From positions 15,673,858 to 15,737,857 of the forward strand of contig NC_045144.1 of NCBI RefSeq assembly GCF_008831285.2: a stretch of DNA of 64,000 nt, written 5' to 3'. The notes below the pieces were generated by a model. That model worked only from the letters and a program-made list of their open reading frames with translations. It made no database searches and was not told the DNA's origin. Below, piece by piece: positions 23,480-36,520 of this stretch; position 1 is the first letter of the stretch, and every line of letters starts with the position of its first letter. This DNA comes from Nymphaea colorata. Taxonomy: Eukaryota > Streptophyta > Magnoliopsida > Nymphaeales > Nymphaeaceae. The position numbers and the translations under genes are program-made.

Positions 23480-26400
23480 TGTAATGCTCGACATCTTTCA
23501 AGTGGGCCGGGTCGGGTCTAAACCCAGACCCGAACTCATTTGCGTGAGGAGCCCGACGCGATTGCCCTTCTCCCTCGCCTCTCCACGTCTCCCTCTTCTT
23601 CCTCTTCACCTTTTTCCTCTGTCTCGATTGTGTGAGAATAGGAGGAGGACGAGGGTGCAACGGCGACGCTTGGGCCAGCGGAGGAAGGGCGATGGCGGTG
23701 GCGGTGTTCGGGTAAGCCCTCTTGACCTCAACTTAACTCTTCCTTCTTCTCCTCCTCCCTCACCCACGCTCTCTGCTCGAGCATGCTCAGCCCACGCTCA
23801 CCCCTCTCTGTCAGCACCCTCATTCTCTCGCACCTGCTTTCTCTCTTCTCTCGCCTTCTTCTCCCTTTTCACGCACTCTCACCCTCACTGCCTGTTTTTC
23901 CCCTTTGACCGAACCCCCTCTCTCTCTCGTTTTCAGCCTCCTTCGTATCTACTGTATGCTTTTCTAATGGCAGACCCCCTCTGTTGAGGTCCTTTTTCGT
24001 CGATTTTGACTCTGTTGTGGCTATTTGGTCAAATTGTAGCTTGGGGACGCATCTTTCCCCTCATAGCAGTGAAGTGAATGCGTTGGTGGTGGCAGCATTG
24101 ATAGATTTTAGGCGTTTGAGGATCTCTCAAACTCGTGGGGTGGCTGCCGGGAGAACCGCAGCAGCTAAGACTTTGAAATTGGGGTGAGCAAGGCCTAACT
24201 GATCCTAGATTGTTGTATATTTTTTGTTGGAGCACAGATAATTATTGTTTGAGCACGCTAGAATTAAGAATTGATGATTTATGATGTATGTTAGTGACTT
24301 TGTTTTTTAGAGAAAGTCTATGATGGTTTTGGAGAGGCGATGATCCATGCTTATAACGATTTTTTTAGCATGATAAGTGATTCTCGAAGCTATTTGGAAA
24401 CATGGTAGAGATTTGATGGGGTGGAAAAGATTTAAAATCGTTTTAGTGAGCACGTGGCGCATGCTTTTGTCATTGAGCGTTTTGCGTTGTTGCTTGGGGA
24501 AGAGCATGTAAGTTGGGTGTTTTATTGGGTAGACACCTCAACTAAAGAAAACTAATGAGAAGTGTGTTAGTGATAGGTTGATCGAAGCTTTGAGTTTAGA
24601 TGTTTGGTCACAACCTTAATGTTTTGGGTTAGAGGCCTATTGGAAGGTTTTGTGAGTCGATCCTACTTGTCGACACCCTTTTGAGGCGATGACATGCCTC
24701 AACGATTGTATTGTCAGATTTGTATTAATTTGAAAGCGATCCGAATAGAGAACTTATCATTTGACTGTGTTTGCAGGTACACCGGACACGTCAAGTAGAC
24801 CTTGAGCAACACGATTTGTAGCTCGAGGTGTTTTGAAGTATTTTGTAGACGCACGACAGGTATAGCGGCATTCTAGGCAAATCCCTGCCTGGGGCCAACT
24901 TGAGAATGTGCGTTCCTAAGATTGTTGGATCATAGGATTGTGATGTGATTGAATGATTGTTTTGTGAGTGAATGTATGTACGCATGCGATTGATTTGATA
25001 TGTGATAAGCTTTGTTTAAAAAGCAATTAGAAGCTGGTTTTGAAAATTGTCATGCATTTGCATGTGCATGCTAGAATTGATAACTGCTTAGGGTAGATGA
25101 GGTGGGGTATCAAGTCGAGTGCCTCCTCGACCCCGATTGTGCATTAGAGAGCATCATAGAATGATAATTGCATAGGACAGCTATGAGCCGTCACAGATCG
25201 AGACTACTCTTCGGGATTTGGCTAAGTTTTGAAAGATATGATTGATGTGTTTGATAAGATGTGAATTTTTTTATGAATATGAATGTGGTGGTTTGTTGCA
25301 TATGTATTTCCATAAGCAATGATACAATTGAATGAGATTGAAGGGTAGACGTACCCATATTGTTATGACGGCTAGCTAAGACTGTTAATATTATGTGTGG
25401 CCCTCGTGTGGAGGCAATTGGAGTTGTGAGTGCACTCGTGAAGTGAACTAACCTCATGAGCTAGCCAATTTTTTTGTTAATGTGCATTGTGCAAGTATAA
25501 TGATAATAATGAAAGAATAAGAGATGAGAGGCCAGTGGGATGTGGCTATGTGTTTAGGAGTTGTGCCGCTAGTCTTGTTTGTTCGGAGAGCAGGCAGTGC
25601 GAGGCCCCAAGGTACTGTTGTGTGATGTGCTTGGAGCGTTGGGCTCCCGCCTTCCCAACCTGGGTTTCCTAGGGAATGCTGAGTATCTCTCCTTAAAATT
25701 TACATACCCATGGATGAGTGCTCTACCGCTGCAGCGGGAATGAATCCATACTGCTATGGGCCACCACGGGGGTTGTCTCTCGGCTGTAGGCCATCCACGG
25801 TGTGCACGTGCCAGTGTTTGCACCCATAAGAACTGTCAATTCACTAAAGTTAATGTAAATGAAAGAATGCGAAAGAAGTGATATGAATGATGCGATATGC
25901 CTCAATTGCGTGTGACTATTAAATGTGATATTGTGGCCTTTGTATGGCCTTTGTATGTTGTGGTATATGTGAGGGGCTTCTTGACAAGTTATGTGACTGT
26001 GTGCCCTACTACAACGTGTTTGTAAATTGTTTCGTAGTTAAAGTAAATGAGAAGAATGTGATTGTGAATATGAATGAAGTGTATGTGAATGTAGTGAATA
26101 TGCATGAAGTTAATGCGATTATGAATTATGTTAAGTTTGACCATTAAGTGGCCTTCACATATTGTGGTGTGAAAGAAGTGAATGAGAATGATAGGTTTAT
26201 GCATGAGTTGCATGTAATTTGTGAATGTGCTATGATGGCCATCCAGTGGCCTTTATATGTCGTGATATATTTGAGAGGTTTTCATGTCAAGTCATGGAAA
26301 GGCATGCCCTATCACGACATGATAGTGATTGTTTTCGAAATTGTTATATCCCACATTTGAGCCATCACTGTAGCGGGTTAAGGATTTTCCTGACTTGTTG

Positions 26401-26770
26401 CCGTACTGCAAAGGCTAAGTCTTCAGTTGTTTTCTTTTTTAGGTTTTGGTGGATCAGGAGCAACAAGTTGGTCAGATGGCTTCATTCACATCCTACTAGA
26501 GAGTTTTTGGGTCCTTTGTAGTGCCGGCGCATCTTATTTTGATTTTATTGATGTCTTGTTTTTGTTAGGCATCAATTATGTGTTTTGGAGCATTTTTGTC
26601 ATACACAAATGTAATTTTGTATGAACTGAAATTGTTATATAAATGAAAGTTTGCCCCATTGTTCAAATGGCATAGCTCCCTTTGTTTTGAATTGTTGTGT
26701 CGTCGCACTTCAATGCTTTATGGTTAAGAAAAAAAAAATTATTTGAGGGTCAAAAGGTCGGGGTGTGACA
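23480..26770. mobile_element. Solo LTR, 3.29 kb, probably Del/Tekay-type chromovirus
   Basis: It begins TGTAATGCTCGACA and ends GGTCGGGGTGTGACA, with no coding domains between. It is flanked by the 5-bp direct repeat CCCAT at 23475-23479 and 26771-26775, the signature of an LTR insertion reduced to one LTR by recombination. Large size, TGTAATG start and GGGGTGTGACA end resemble Del/Tekay gypsy LTRs; that family assignment is from memory. It sits in the non-coding region 3' of the gypsy integrase, so it is younger than the host element. There is no gene inside. Confidence 0.87.
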
Positions 26771-26970
26771 CCCATGCAGGCAAAGGGATAAACCTACCAT
26801 GTGAGAACAACTCATGCAAGTAAGAGGTATAACCTGCAATGCAAGCCAAGGCAACTCATTTCACGGGGGTTAAACCTGAATTCAATATTGACAAACCCAT
26901 GCAGGCAATGGGTTAAACCTGCAATATAAGTTCAAACAACTCATTCAGGTAAGGGGTTAAGCCTGAAACA
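26771..26970 (+). repeat. Short imperfect tandem repeats near the gypsy 3' end
   Basis: A motif of the type CCATGCAGGCAAAGGGATAA-ACCT recurs about five times in degenerate form (near 26771, 26812, 26855, 26895 and 26940), each copy ending in a TAAACCTG-like string. Tat elements often carry tandem repeats between pol and the 3' LTR, which fits this position. Confidence 0.65.
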
Positions 26971-27062
26971 TCTCTCTGAATATGTTTTGTTTGAAAATTT
27001 TGTGGTGCTTATTTTTGTCACTAAGCATGCTTAACACCGGCTTGGTAACAAAGAGAGGCATC

Positions 27063-28120
27063 TGTAGTCACCCCAAAATTTTTCAAAAGAATCTACTCTT
27101 TAATTAAAAACACAAAACCAATTTTTGGATCTAAATTGGTCCAAAGCCGCAGTCCAGATCCAAATTAGATTCAAAACCTAAGTTCCGATCCAAATCGAAC
27201 ATTTCAAACCCAAAATTTGAATCGTGTTCGAAACGACAAAATTTGAGTGTCGCGTGTGCATGGACCTTCCCTTTGCTTTAAGAATTCATTTCTCACACCA
27301 AAACGTTTTCTAAACCCAAGTTGCACGTTCATACGAGTCAACAACCGACTAAACCAAAATCGGATTTGGAGTGAGTTCGGAGTCGCTCAAAATGGAGTCG
27401 ACTCTCCTTTTATGACGAAAAAAAAATTATTTTATATGCCTTTTTGATATATTAAACAAGAAAAATGAATTTTTATGCTTTTACTCGAAAAACCTTTTTT
27501 TACATTTTAAATAAAAAATATATATTATGCTTCCTATATAAATAGCATTTTTTATATATTTTAATGAATTTCATTTCAAAAAAAATCCTTCGCCCGTCGT
27601 GCGATGCACAATCGCGCGACACCCTGCCGCGCGATCGCACGTCACACGCGTGCATGCATTTTAACGATTGCATAGTGCAGGCCCCCATTTTCTTGCTAAG
27701 GGCCGGTCTTTGATTTTTCTTGGGTGGGCATTAGCCCTGCCCACACCCCAAATGGGTATTTGCAGGGCTAAGAGCCAATCCCACTTAGTCAAGACCTATT
27801 TTTCTTGAAAGAAAAATGAAAATAATTCAAAATTCTTTGAAATTCGAATGAAAATGGGGTGAAATTCAAAAAAAATCAAATTTTGAGTTTTGGCTCCAAA
27901 ACTCTCTATAAATACTCCCATAATCCCCCCTTCTTGGGCAAGAGTTGGCCCTTGGGAGAAACTCCAGTGTATTATCACTTGAAGACTTAGAGTTTCTCTC
28001 TCTCTCTCACCCTCTTCTTCTTTCTATTTCTCTCCAACTTGGAGCAAGCTACAACTCTTCAGGAGAGCACCAAAGATCTCTTGGAGGACTCATCTTCATC
28101 ATCTTGGAGCTTCATTCAAG
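27063..28120 (+). repeat. Probable start of the gypsy 3' LTR
   Basis: TGTAGTCACCCC follows a purine run ending GGCATC. TATAAATA at 27907-27914 and a CT-rich leader from about 27990 look like an LTR promoter and transcript start. The right end is not defined, because no matching 5' LTR exists in the window and no target duplication could be found. Confidence 0.5.
27907..27914 (+). promoter_or_regulatory. TATA box of the probable LTR
   Basis: TATAAATA lies in a CTCTATAAATACTCCC context, about 60-110 bp upstream of a CT-rich leader. It is inferred from motif and setting. Confidence 0.45.
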
Positions 28121-28229
28121 GTGAATTCAAGATTATTTCAAGCATGGTTGTTCATTTTCCCTAAGCTATTCTCATTAGATGTATGTAATCAATATGTCAC
28201 ATTTTTCTTTATTCATTTTTCTCTCTTCT

Positions 28230-29170
28230 TCCTCTCCCCATGGCCAAAGAAGATAGCCCTCAATCTTTATTTTAAAGAAAGAGGTTATACTCAAGTGCAA
28301 CGGGAGCATAGAAAGAAGAGATGGACTTTTATTTTATGATTAAATCATCATCCCTCTCATTTCTTCCGTATTTTCTTTCTCTCCCAATGGCCAAAGGATA
28401 TAGCTCTCACTCTCTATTTTATAGTCAAAAGGCTATGCTCGAGTACATCGGGAGCATGAGAAGATGATATGATCTTTCATTTTATGATTCAATCATGTTT
28501 TTTTTTTCTTGATTATAATGTTATTGTTGTTGTTGTTGTCATTTCTCTTCATGAATATATTCTTGTGGTTATTGTTATTTCCTTTTTTGAATAGTCTTGT
28601 TGTTGTTTTCTTATTTCCTCTTATTTTTCTTTCTTCTTCCTTTCCCCATGGTTAAAGGAGATAGCCCTCAATCTATTTTAAAGTCAAGAAGTTATGCTTA
28701 AGTGCACCTGTTGCATAAGAAGATGAGATGATCTTTTATTTTCATGTTTGAATCATGTTATCTCATTTATTGAATACATTCTTGTTGTTCTTTTTCTTCC
28801 TTCTATTTGTCTCTCTTCTTCATTTTCTCATGGCCATAAGAGATCGTTCTCAATTCTATTTTAGAGTCAAGAGACTATGCTTAAGTGCCCCGAGAACATG
28901 AGAAGATGAGATAATATTTCATTGCATAGTTGAATCATGTTCTATTTCTTTCCTTGAATATTGCTTATATATTATCCATGCGTAGTTGCCTGATTTTCCA
29001 TTTATATTTTGCTTCTCTCATTTTCTCTCTTCCTCACTTTCCCATTGTCATATGAGATAACTCAATCTCTATTTTAGAGTCAAGAGACTATGCTCGAATG
29101 CACCAACAAAATGAGAAGATGAGATTTCATTTCATAGTTGAATCATGCTTTCTTTCTTTTCTTAAATATT
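28230..29170 (+). repeat. Five diverged tandem units of 160-250 bp
   Basis: Each unit runs from a CCATGGCCAAAG-like start, through TAGCCCTCAATCTATTTTA, AGTCAAGAGACTATGCT and GAGAAGATGAGATGAT, to TTGAATCATG, then a variable T-rich spacer. Starts are near 28235, 28387, 28642, 28825 and 29040. No ORF persists across units. They probably belong to the gypsy LTR or to its non-coding 3' part. Confidence 0.75.
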
Positions 29171-29812
29171 GTTTTGATATTATCCATGCATAGTTATTTG
29201 ATTTTTGATTTATATGTGAATGCACGGCGGGAATGAGAGTATGGTTTGGGATTCTTTTTTATATTCATGTGTTTTTGAGGTTGGGGCTTGTCCAACCTGA
29301 GAAAAACTCTCACAAACATGTACATGTTAATATGCATTTGCATGTCATTTTGCGTTAGTTTCCTTTTAATCATCCCATTAGGAACCCTAATGAGTACCTT
29401 ATCGTATGGTTTGAGTTTCTTTCATACCCAATGGTGGAAGAAACATATTCCCTTGCAACCAATGAAATAACTGTGTTTTATGTTTATGTTTTCCTAAATA
29501 TTTTCAAAAGAATTCTTCTAATGTGGTTTTGGAGACTTAGCTTAGGCTCTTACAAGAGTCCAAACTCCCCTCCGACCTACATCAAACTTGAAGTCGGATG
29601 TTCTAACTTATCTTTAATCTCATGAAGACATACATGTATGTACATGTTATATACATATGTGTGCACATGATGATTTTTACCATTCTCTCTCCATGTTTAT
29701 ATTTTTCATTTTACAAATTTTCGTATCAATATGAATGCATATACATACATGTATCTCCTACTTTCTCTCTCTAGAATCTTTTTCTCTTTTCAAGCCCAAT
29801 GCCTTCATCTAC

Positions 29813-29899
<87 letters not shown>

Positions 29900-30544
29900 T
29901 TTCTCTTCTTTTAAAATCTCTCTTTCTGTTTAAGTCAATGTTATTTTTACAAGCTTTCATATATGTGTATATGTGTTGATATATAAACATGTATGTGCAT
30001 CTTACCTATCTCCCTCTCTTTCTCCCTTTGTTTTGAAAGTTTCATTTTTTTATCTATTTAGATTCAAATCTCATTTTCACAAACTTAGATATATGTATCT
30101 ATACATATTAAATATACATATGTATATGTATATGAATGTATATCTGTCTTTCTTTTAAATCTTCGAATTTGTGATTTTCAAGATCTCTTTCTCTTGCATT
30201 CTTTTGGACATTTTTCTTCTCCAAGATCATTTTCATTTACCGACTTCACTAAGACCACAACTCAAGTAATGACCCAATATTCGATTCATGTTTGATGATA
30301 TACAATCTCAATCAAATTTCAAAACTTTTCTTTCTTTGTAAAAATGTTTATGTTAACCATAAAACAAAAAACTTAGATGTATGTTGTGGTAGGAATGCCT
30401 TTAGATGTATGTTGTAGTAGGAATGTTTTGCTTTCTTACAATCATATAGAATCAACCCATTCACGCATTCACCTCCACTTAATATCACAAATGAGCGCAA
30501 TCACATCTCCAAAGAAACTTAAGTAAGATGAAATGGAGCTCTAA
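29171..30544. other. AT-rich sequence with a (TA)40 microsatellite
   Basis: There is an uninterrupted TA tract of about 80 bp at 29817-29896, surrounded by ATACATGTATG-type simple sequence. A ~30-bp string around TTAGATGTATGTTGTGGTAGGAATG is repeated near 30372 and 30400. I see no gene. Array B begins at about 30545. Confidence 0.7.
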
Positions 30545-33500
30545 TTAGAAACAACAAACAAGAACGAAGATCCAAGCGACTCCTCCCTCCTGTCTCCTTT
30601 TCCCTTCACTTGTCATGCAATTTTTTGAAACATTCTACTCTCACCCTAATCCAATGGCAGGAAATTGGAACATAGGGTTTTAGCTGCAGAAGGCAGAGAA
30701 AACTTGACAGAGAGACGTTACTGAGCCAGGAAGCACATCAAAGCAATCGCGAGAGAAAGAGAGAGATCTGAGGCTTAGCACTATTCTTGCCTCTGTATTT
30801 CATGTGCAATGACATCTGCGTCGTCTTCTCTACCCTCCCTTCCACTCTTTTTTATATTTCAGATTAAGTCTGAAATACGAAAACACTCTAGAACTTTTCA
30901 TCCAATGACCAACATGTTGTAGAAGCTGCAAGCGAATAAAAATTAAAGAAACTTGACCTCAATAGTTTTGTTCTAACGGCCTCGAAAATTATGGTCGTTG
31001 CAGCACAAGTTTTGGGGTGTTTTCATATTTTTCTCTAAATTTGAAATATAGAAAACAGCAACGGGAGAAGGGGAGACGACATAGACGCCGTTCCGCATCA
31101 AATATGGAAGCAAGAATTGTGCTTAGCCTCATCTCTATCTCCATCTCTTGCGATCGCTTTCTCTCGCTTCCTTGCTCAGCAGTTTCTCTCTGTCAATTTT
31201 TTGAACTTTTGCAGCAAAAACCCTAAGTTCCTATTTCCTGCCATTGGATGGAGAAGAGAATCGAATATTTGAATCCAAATGAATTCAAATATGAAACCAC
31301 AATCAAGCACAAGAACTCCGTAAACATATGGACAATTAACCAGATCTCCATCAAAATTTCTGTAAAACCAAGCATTTAAATACAAATCCACGAAAATTCA
31401 GTACCTAGAGGTGACGCTGGAAACAAAACACAATTGGTGAAGAGATATGCAATTTTTCCAAGCTTCAAAAACGGCAAACGAGGACGAAGATCCAAGTGAC
31501 TCCTCTCTCATGTCTCCTTTTTCCTTTACCTATCGTGCAATTTTTCTAAAACATTATACTCTCGCCCCAATCCAATGGCAGGAAATCGTAACTTTGGGAT
31601 TTAGCGACAGAAGTCAGAGAAAACTTGACAGAGAGACCTTACCGAGCAAGGAAGCACGCGAAAGCAATTGTGAGAGAAGGAGAGAGATCTGAGGCTTAGC
31701 ACAATTCTTGCCTCCGTATTTGATGCGCAATGACATCTACGTCGTCTTCTCTTCCCTCCCTTTCACTCTTTTTTATATTTCAGATTAAGTCTGAAATATG
31801 AAAACGCTCTAAAAACTTTTTGTTCAATGACCAACATGTTGTAGAAGCCGCAAACGAAAAAAATTTAAAGAAACTTGACCTAGACTAATGGCAGAGGAAA
31901 TGATGGTCATTGCAGCGTAAGTTTTGGGGTGTTTTCATATTTTTCTCTAAATCTGAAATATAAAAAACAGCGAAAACGGGAGAAGGGGGAGACGACGTAG
32001 ACGCCATTCCGCATCAAATACGGAAGCAAGAATTGTGCTTTGCCTCATCTCTATCTCTTTCTCTTGTGATCGCTTTCGCTTGCTTCCTTGCTCGGCAGAT
32101 TCTCTCTGTCAATTTTTTTTAACTTTTGCTGCAAGAACCCTAAGTTCCTATTCCTTGCCATTGGATGGAGAAGAGAATCGAATATTTGAATCTGAATGAA
32201 TTCAAATACGAAGCCACAATCAAGCACAAGAACTTCGTAAACAAATGGACAATTAACTGGATCTCCATCAAAATTCCTATAAAACCGAGCATCTAGATAC
32301 AAATCCATGAAAATTCAGTACCTGGAGCTGACGCTGGAAACAAGGCACAATTGATCAAGAGATGTGCAATTTTGCCGAGCTGCAAAAACTGCAAATGAGA
32401 ATGAAGATCCAAGCGACTCCTCCCTCCTATCTCCTTTTCCCTTTACTTATCGTGCAATTTTTCTGAAACATTCGACTCTCGCCCCAATCCAATGGCAGTA
32501 AATCGGAACTTAGGGTTTTAGCTGCAGAAGTCAGAGAAAACTTGACAAAGAGACCTTACCGAGCAAGGAAGCGCACGAAAGCAATTGCGAGAGAAGGAGA
32601 GAGATCTGAGGCTTAGCACAATTCTTGCCTCCGTATTTGATGCGCAACGACATCTACGTCATCTTCACTTCCCTCCCTTTCACTCTTTTTTATGTTTCAG
32701 ATTAAGTCTGAAATACGAAAACGCTCTAAAAACTTTTCGTTCAATGACCAACATGTTGTAGAAGCTAAGCCGCAAGCGAATAAAAATTAAAGATGTTCTA
32801 ATGGCCGAGGAAATGATGGTCGTTGCAGCGTAAGTTTTGGTGTGTTTTCATATTTTTCCCTGAATATGAAATATAAAAAACAGCAAAAACGGGAGAAAGG
32901 GAGACAACGTAGATGTCGTTCCGCATCAAATACGGAAGCAAGAATTGTGCTTAGCTTCATGTCTATCTCTTTCTCTTGTGATCGCTTTCGCCCGCTTCCT
33001 TGCTCCGCAGATTCTCTCTATCAATTTTTTTTTAACTTTTGCAGCAAGAAACCTAAGTTCTTATTCCTTGCCATTGGATGGAGAAGAGAATCGAATATTT
33101 GAATCCGAATGAATTCAAATACGAAGACACAATGCAGCACAAGAACTCTGTAAACGTATGGACAATTAATCAGATCTCCATCAAAATTCCTATAAAGCCG
33201 AGCATCTAGATGCAAATCCGTGAAAATTTAGTACCTGGAGCTAAGACCGGAAACAAGGCACAATTGATCAAGAGATCAGCAATATTGCCGAACTGCAAAA
33301 ATAGCAAACAAGAACGAAGATCAAAGTGACTCCTCCCTCCTATCTCCTTTTCCCTTTACTTATCGTGCAATTTTTATGAAACATTCGACTCTCGCCCCAA
33401 TCCAATGGCAGTAAATCGGAACTTAGGGTTTTAGCTGCAGAAGTCAGAGAAAACTTGACAAAGAGACCTTACCGAGCAAGGAAGCGCACGAAAGCAATTG

Positions 33501-33990
33501 CGAGAGAAGGAGAGAGATCTGAGGCTTAGCACAATTCTTGCCTCCGTATTTGATGCGCAACGACATCTGCGTCGTCTTCACTTCCCTCCCTTTCACTCTT
33601 TTTTATATTTCAGATTAAGTCTGAAATACGAAAACACTCTAAAAACATTTCGTTCAATGACCGACATGTTGTAGAAGCCAAGCCATAAGCGAATAAAAAT
33701 TAAAGAAACTTGACCTCAACAGTGTTGTTCTAATGGCCAAGGAAATGATGGTCGTTGTAGCGTAAGTTTTGGGGTGTTTTCATATTTTTCCCTGAAATAT
33801 AAAAAACAGCGAAAACGGGAGAAGGAAAGACGACGTAGATGTCGTTCCGTATCAAATACGGAAGCAAGAATTGTGCTTTCCCTCATCTCTATCTCTTTCT
33901 CTTGCGATCTCTTTCGCTCGCTTCCTTGCTCGGTAGAATCTCTCTGTCAATTTTTCTCAGAATTGTGCTGTAGAAACCTTAAGTTCCGAT
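30545..33990. repeat. Array B of ~930-bp tandem repeat units
   Basis: These are the same units as the array at 1-3340. The landmark ACTTGACA(G/A)AGAGAC recurs at 30702, 31623, 32540 and 33453, and each unit contains the same foldback. Here the units are all diverged from one another, with small deletions (an ~18-bp loss near 32790), and no pair looks freshly copied. The last unit joins the same unique sequence as in array A, so the array was part of the duplicated block. Confidence 0.9.
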
Positions 33991-36520
33991 TTCCCGCCAT
34001 TGGATTGGGAACATAATCGAATCAGAAGCAAAAAGGGTATGATAAATTGCAGAAAAGTCAAGGGAGAAGGAGACGGGAGGGAGGAATCGGTTGGATCCTT
34101 GTGCTGCTCCGGCAATGCAAATCTCCTAATCGGCCATGCGTTGTTTCCCAGGTATTGCATATTCGTGGATTTGTTTCCTGATGCTTGATTTTGCAATGAT
34201 TTCAATGGCGGTGTAGTTAACTTTGTAGATGTTTTTGGAGTTCCCATGCTTGATTGCAGTTTTGTCGGTTTTTTGTGTTCCTTTGGTTAGGTTGTGGTTT
34301 CCTCGCCTAGTCAGGTTTTCTTCTTTGTAGAGATCAAATGTTTCCTCCATTTTTGCACCTGTCTTTACTACTCACTTTCATTGCCTTTGTTTTGTATTAG
34401 TCTTTCTTCATAATTATGTTCCTTCCTTCCTAATCGTCTCTATTTTCTACAACATTTCTGGATTTAGGTGTGCTTGTGGTAAGATGGAGCAGTCAAAGAT
34501 GGTTATGTGTTGGCTAAGAGAGCATGTGGATGCATTCACTAGTGCCAAGTAGAGCAGCCGACTAGAGAGAACCTATGGGAGTAAAAGGAGAAAAAGGGTA
34601 GTAGAAAAAGGAAATAGTCGTTAGCTGCATCAACAACTTTTACTGTCACTCAAACAGAAACATTAGAATTTTGACCAAACATTTACTGTAGAGAAACTAC
34701 ACCTCATATGATGTAAAGAGTTGATCATTCATGACAGTGCTGTTGCAAACGACACTGTTTACTGATGTTGTAGGAAAACATAAGAAGTGAATTCAGATTA
34801 ATACAATCTTATTACTGATGTGCTCAACTGAGTATCGAAAATGACCAATTATTATTGACATAGAACTAACGGCATCAATAAAACCCAAGGAAAATGTCAA
34901 TACATGATGTTGTTGTTATTTGATCACATGTTTAGTGCATCAACATGTGATCAAAGAAGTGCAAGGCAAACTCATTTATTAATGTAGCAGGTTCGAAATG
35001 TATAATTGATGAAACATTGAAAAGAAATCAATAATTATATAATTAAATAAACAAAAACAACAACATAAACAGAATTATTTTAAGAATGATTAAAAGGAAT
35101 ATTGCGGGTAGCATGGTACCTAGCCTGAAAACCTTCCTAACAGGTGATTTTTGGCGACACAAGAAAATTTTCAAAAGAAAAAGCCCCATGTATTTAAGCA
35201 CGTAATTGAGACCATAAAAGTATAAATAAATTAGCTTATAGACAAAATAGTTCAAAAATGGATTACTCATAAAAGGCGAGCAAAAGAAAAAGCACACATC
35301 CTCGTTGTCGACGACCAGAAGATGCAACAATTGTAGTGTGAATAAGAGAATGACCACTTTTCAATGACCATGACTGTACACCAGTGCTAAGGCATGAACA
35401 TGAGAATGCACAAACGAAGGGTGTCCGTGGAAGAGATCATGTGTGGTAGCATCTTTTTCCCAATGTTGGTCACTAATACCATGGAAGTCTGCCAGTAGCG
35501 GATATCTTTTGCAAATTCAAGATTGCCAAAGATAGCATTGATATGCAAACAAGAATTTGAACTAGAGTTTGTTACTCGATCGTTTTCGTCAAGCAACTTC
35601 TTCAAATTCACCAAGGATCTACGTATGGCTTTCTTACAAAGTTTGGAATCCATCCCTTGTTTCTTTTAACTCATGTTATCTAAGCAATGAAAGAATGGAA
35701 GCAAGCTAGAAATATATAGTGAGAGACAATGCATAGGGTATGGCTAGGCATCTCATTTACATCCATTATTTCTATGATTTGCTAATTAATTTGTAGATTC
35801 AAAAATTTCCACAAAAGTGGAAAGGTATCCTACTAGCTATCATAACTTACCTTCTTTCTCATTTTCAAATCTGCACCATCCTTTTTCTATTGGATGCCCT
35901 TTCTATCTTTGACCTTTTCATATAAAATGGTTTTATTGTGATATTTGGATTTTTTTAGCTCATTGGAAAGATATGACATCTTTTCTCCTTGCCGAGGAAT
36001 AATATTAGGAGCTGTCCAATTAGATTTTTGCAACTATATCTATTGTTATCTTATATGGTAGCATGAACTTTAACATGCTCGCCCAAATCAAGCCAATACA
36101 TCAATGATAATGGCAGCATATGATAAGTTTATTAGCTAAAAGATTATGGTGGCATATATAAACATAAAATTAAAACTGTCCATCCTTTCAATCTAACGGT
36201 TGTTGAGGCAAATGAGAGGTTATTTTTAATGTTTTCTATCGCATTTCAAATGGATCAAATTCATACTTGTTAATTGGATAGGTAGCTTGAACTAGTTTTG
36301 TTAAAGGTGGGGACATTAAAATTTAGAAATATGAATAATTTTTTTTACTTTGTGTGTTGTACGGCAAGTATGGTGAGCTCATCTTATATTGGTATTGGTA
36401 GCTGCTGATGGGTGCAAACCGCAGACTTGTAGGTCATAAGAACATCTTGGTCTGAGTTGAGGGCTGGGGGGTGAAAACAGACAGCTATGCAATAACAAAG
36501 CTTTTCAACGATGGAAAGAC
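33991..36520. other. Non-coding upstream block of the intact PPR gene
   Basis: It is homologous to 3341-5877. The segment 34040-34151 ends CCCAG/GTATTG, a possible 5' UTR exon and donor. A minus-strand ORF of 88 codons at 35387-35653 is open here but broken in the left copy by a small indel near 4987; I recognise no domain in it. A second shared minus-strand ORF is at 35043-35357. Nothing here is clearly a gene. Confidence 0.55.

Larger units (their letters stand above)
15123..28120 (+). mobile_element. Decayed Ty3/gypsy retrotransposon, Tat-like, with nested inserts
   Basis: Domains in order are the PMD ORF (15123-17089), gag (17225-19279), protease (~19376), RT (20658-21140), RNase H (~21460-21640), a second RNase H-like segment (~21730-22000) and integrase (22362-23326). 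Integrase after RT identifies Ty3/gypsy. A second RNase H before integrase is characteristic of the Tat group (Ogre/Retand and relatives). A likely polypurine tract (AAAGAGAGGCATC, 27050-27062) precedes a probable 3' LTR starting at 27063. No 5' LTR was found, so the left end is probably truncated, and both outer limits given are approximate. A hAT element and a solo LTR are nested inside. Confidence 0.75.

Noticed and set aside
23418-23987. 189-codon plus-strand ORF as a gene
   Set aside because: It crosses the boundary of the solo LTR at 23480 and is rich in Ser/Leu/Pro from CT-rich sequence, with no domain.
29731-30158. ORFs made of repeating Ile-Tyr
   Set aside because: They are translations of the (TA)n microsatellite.
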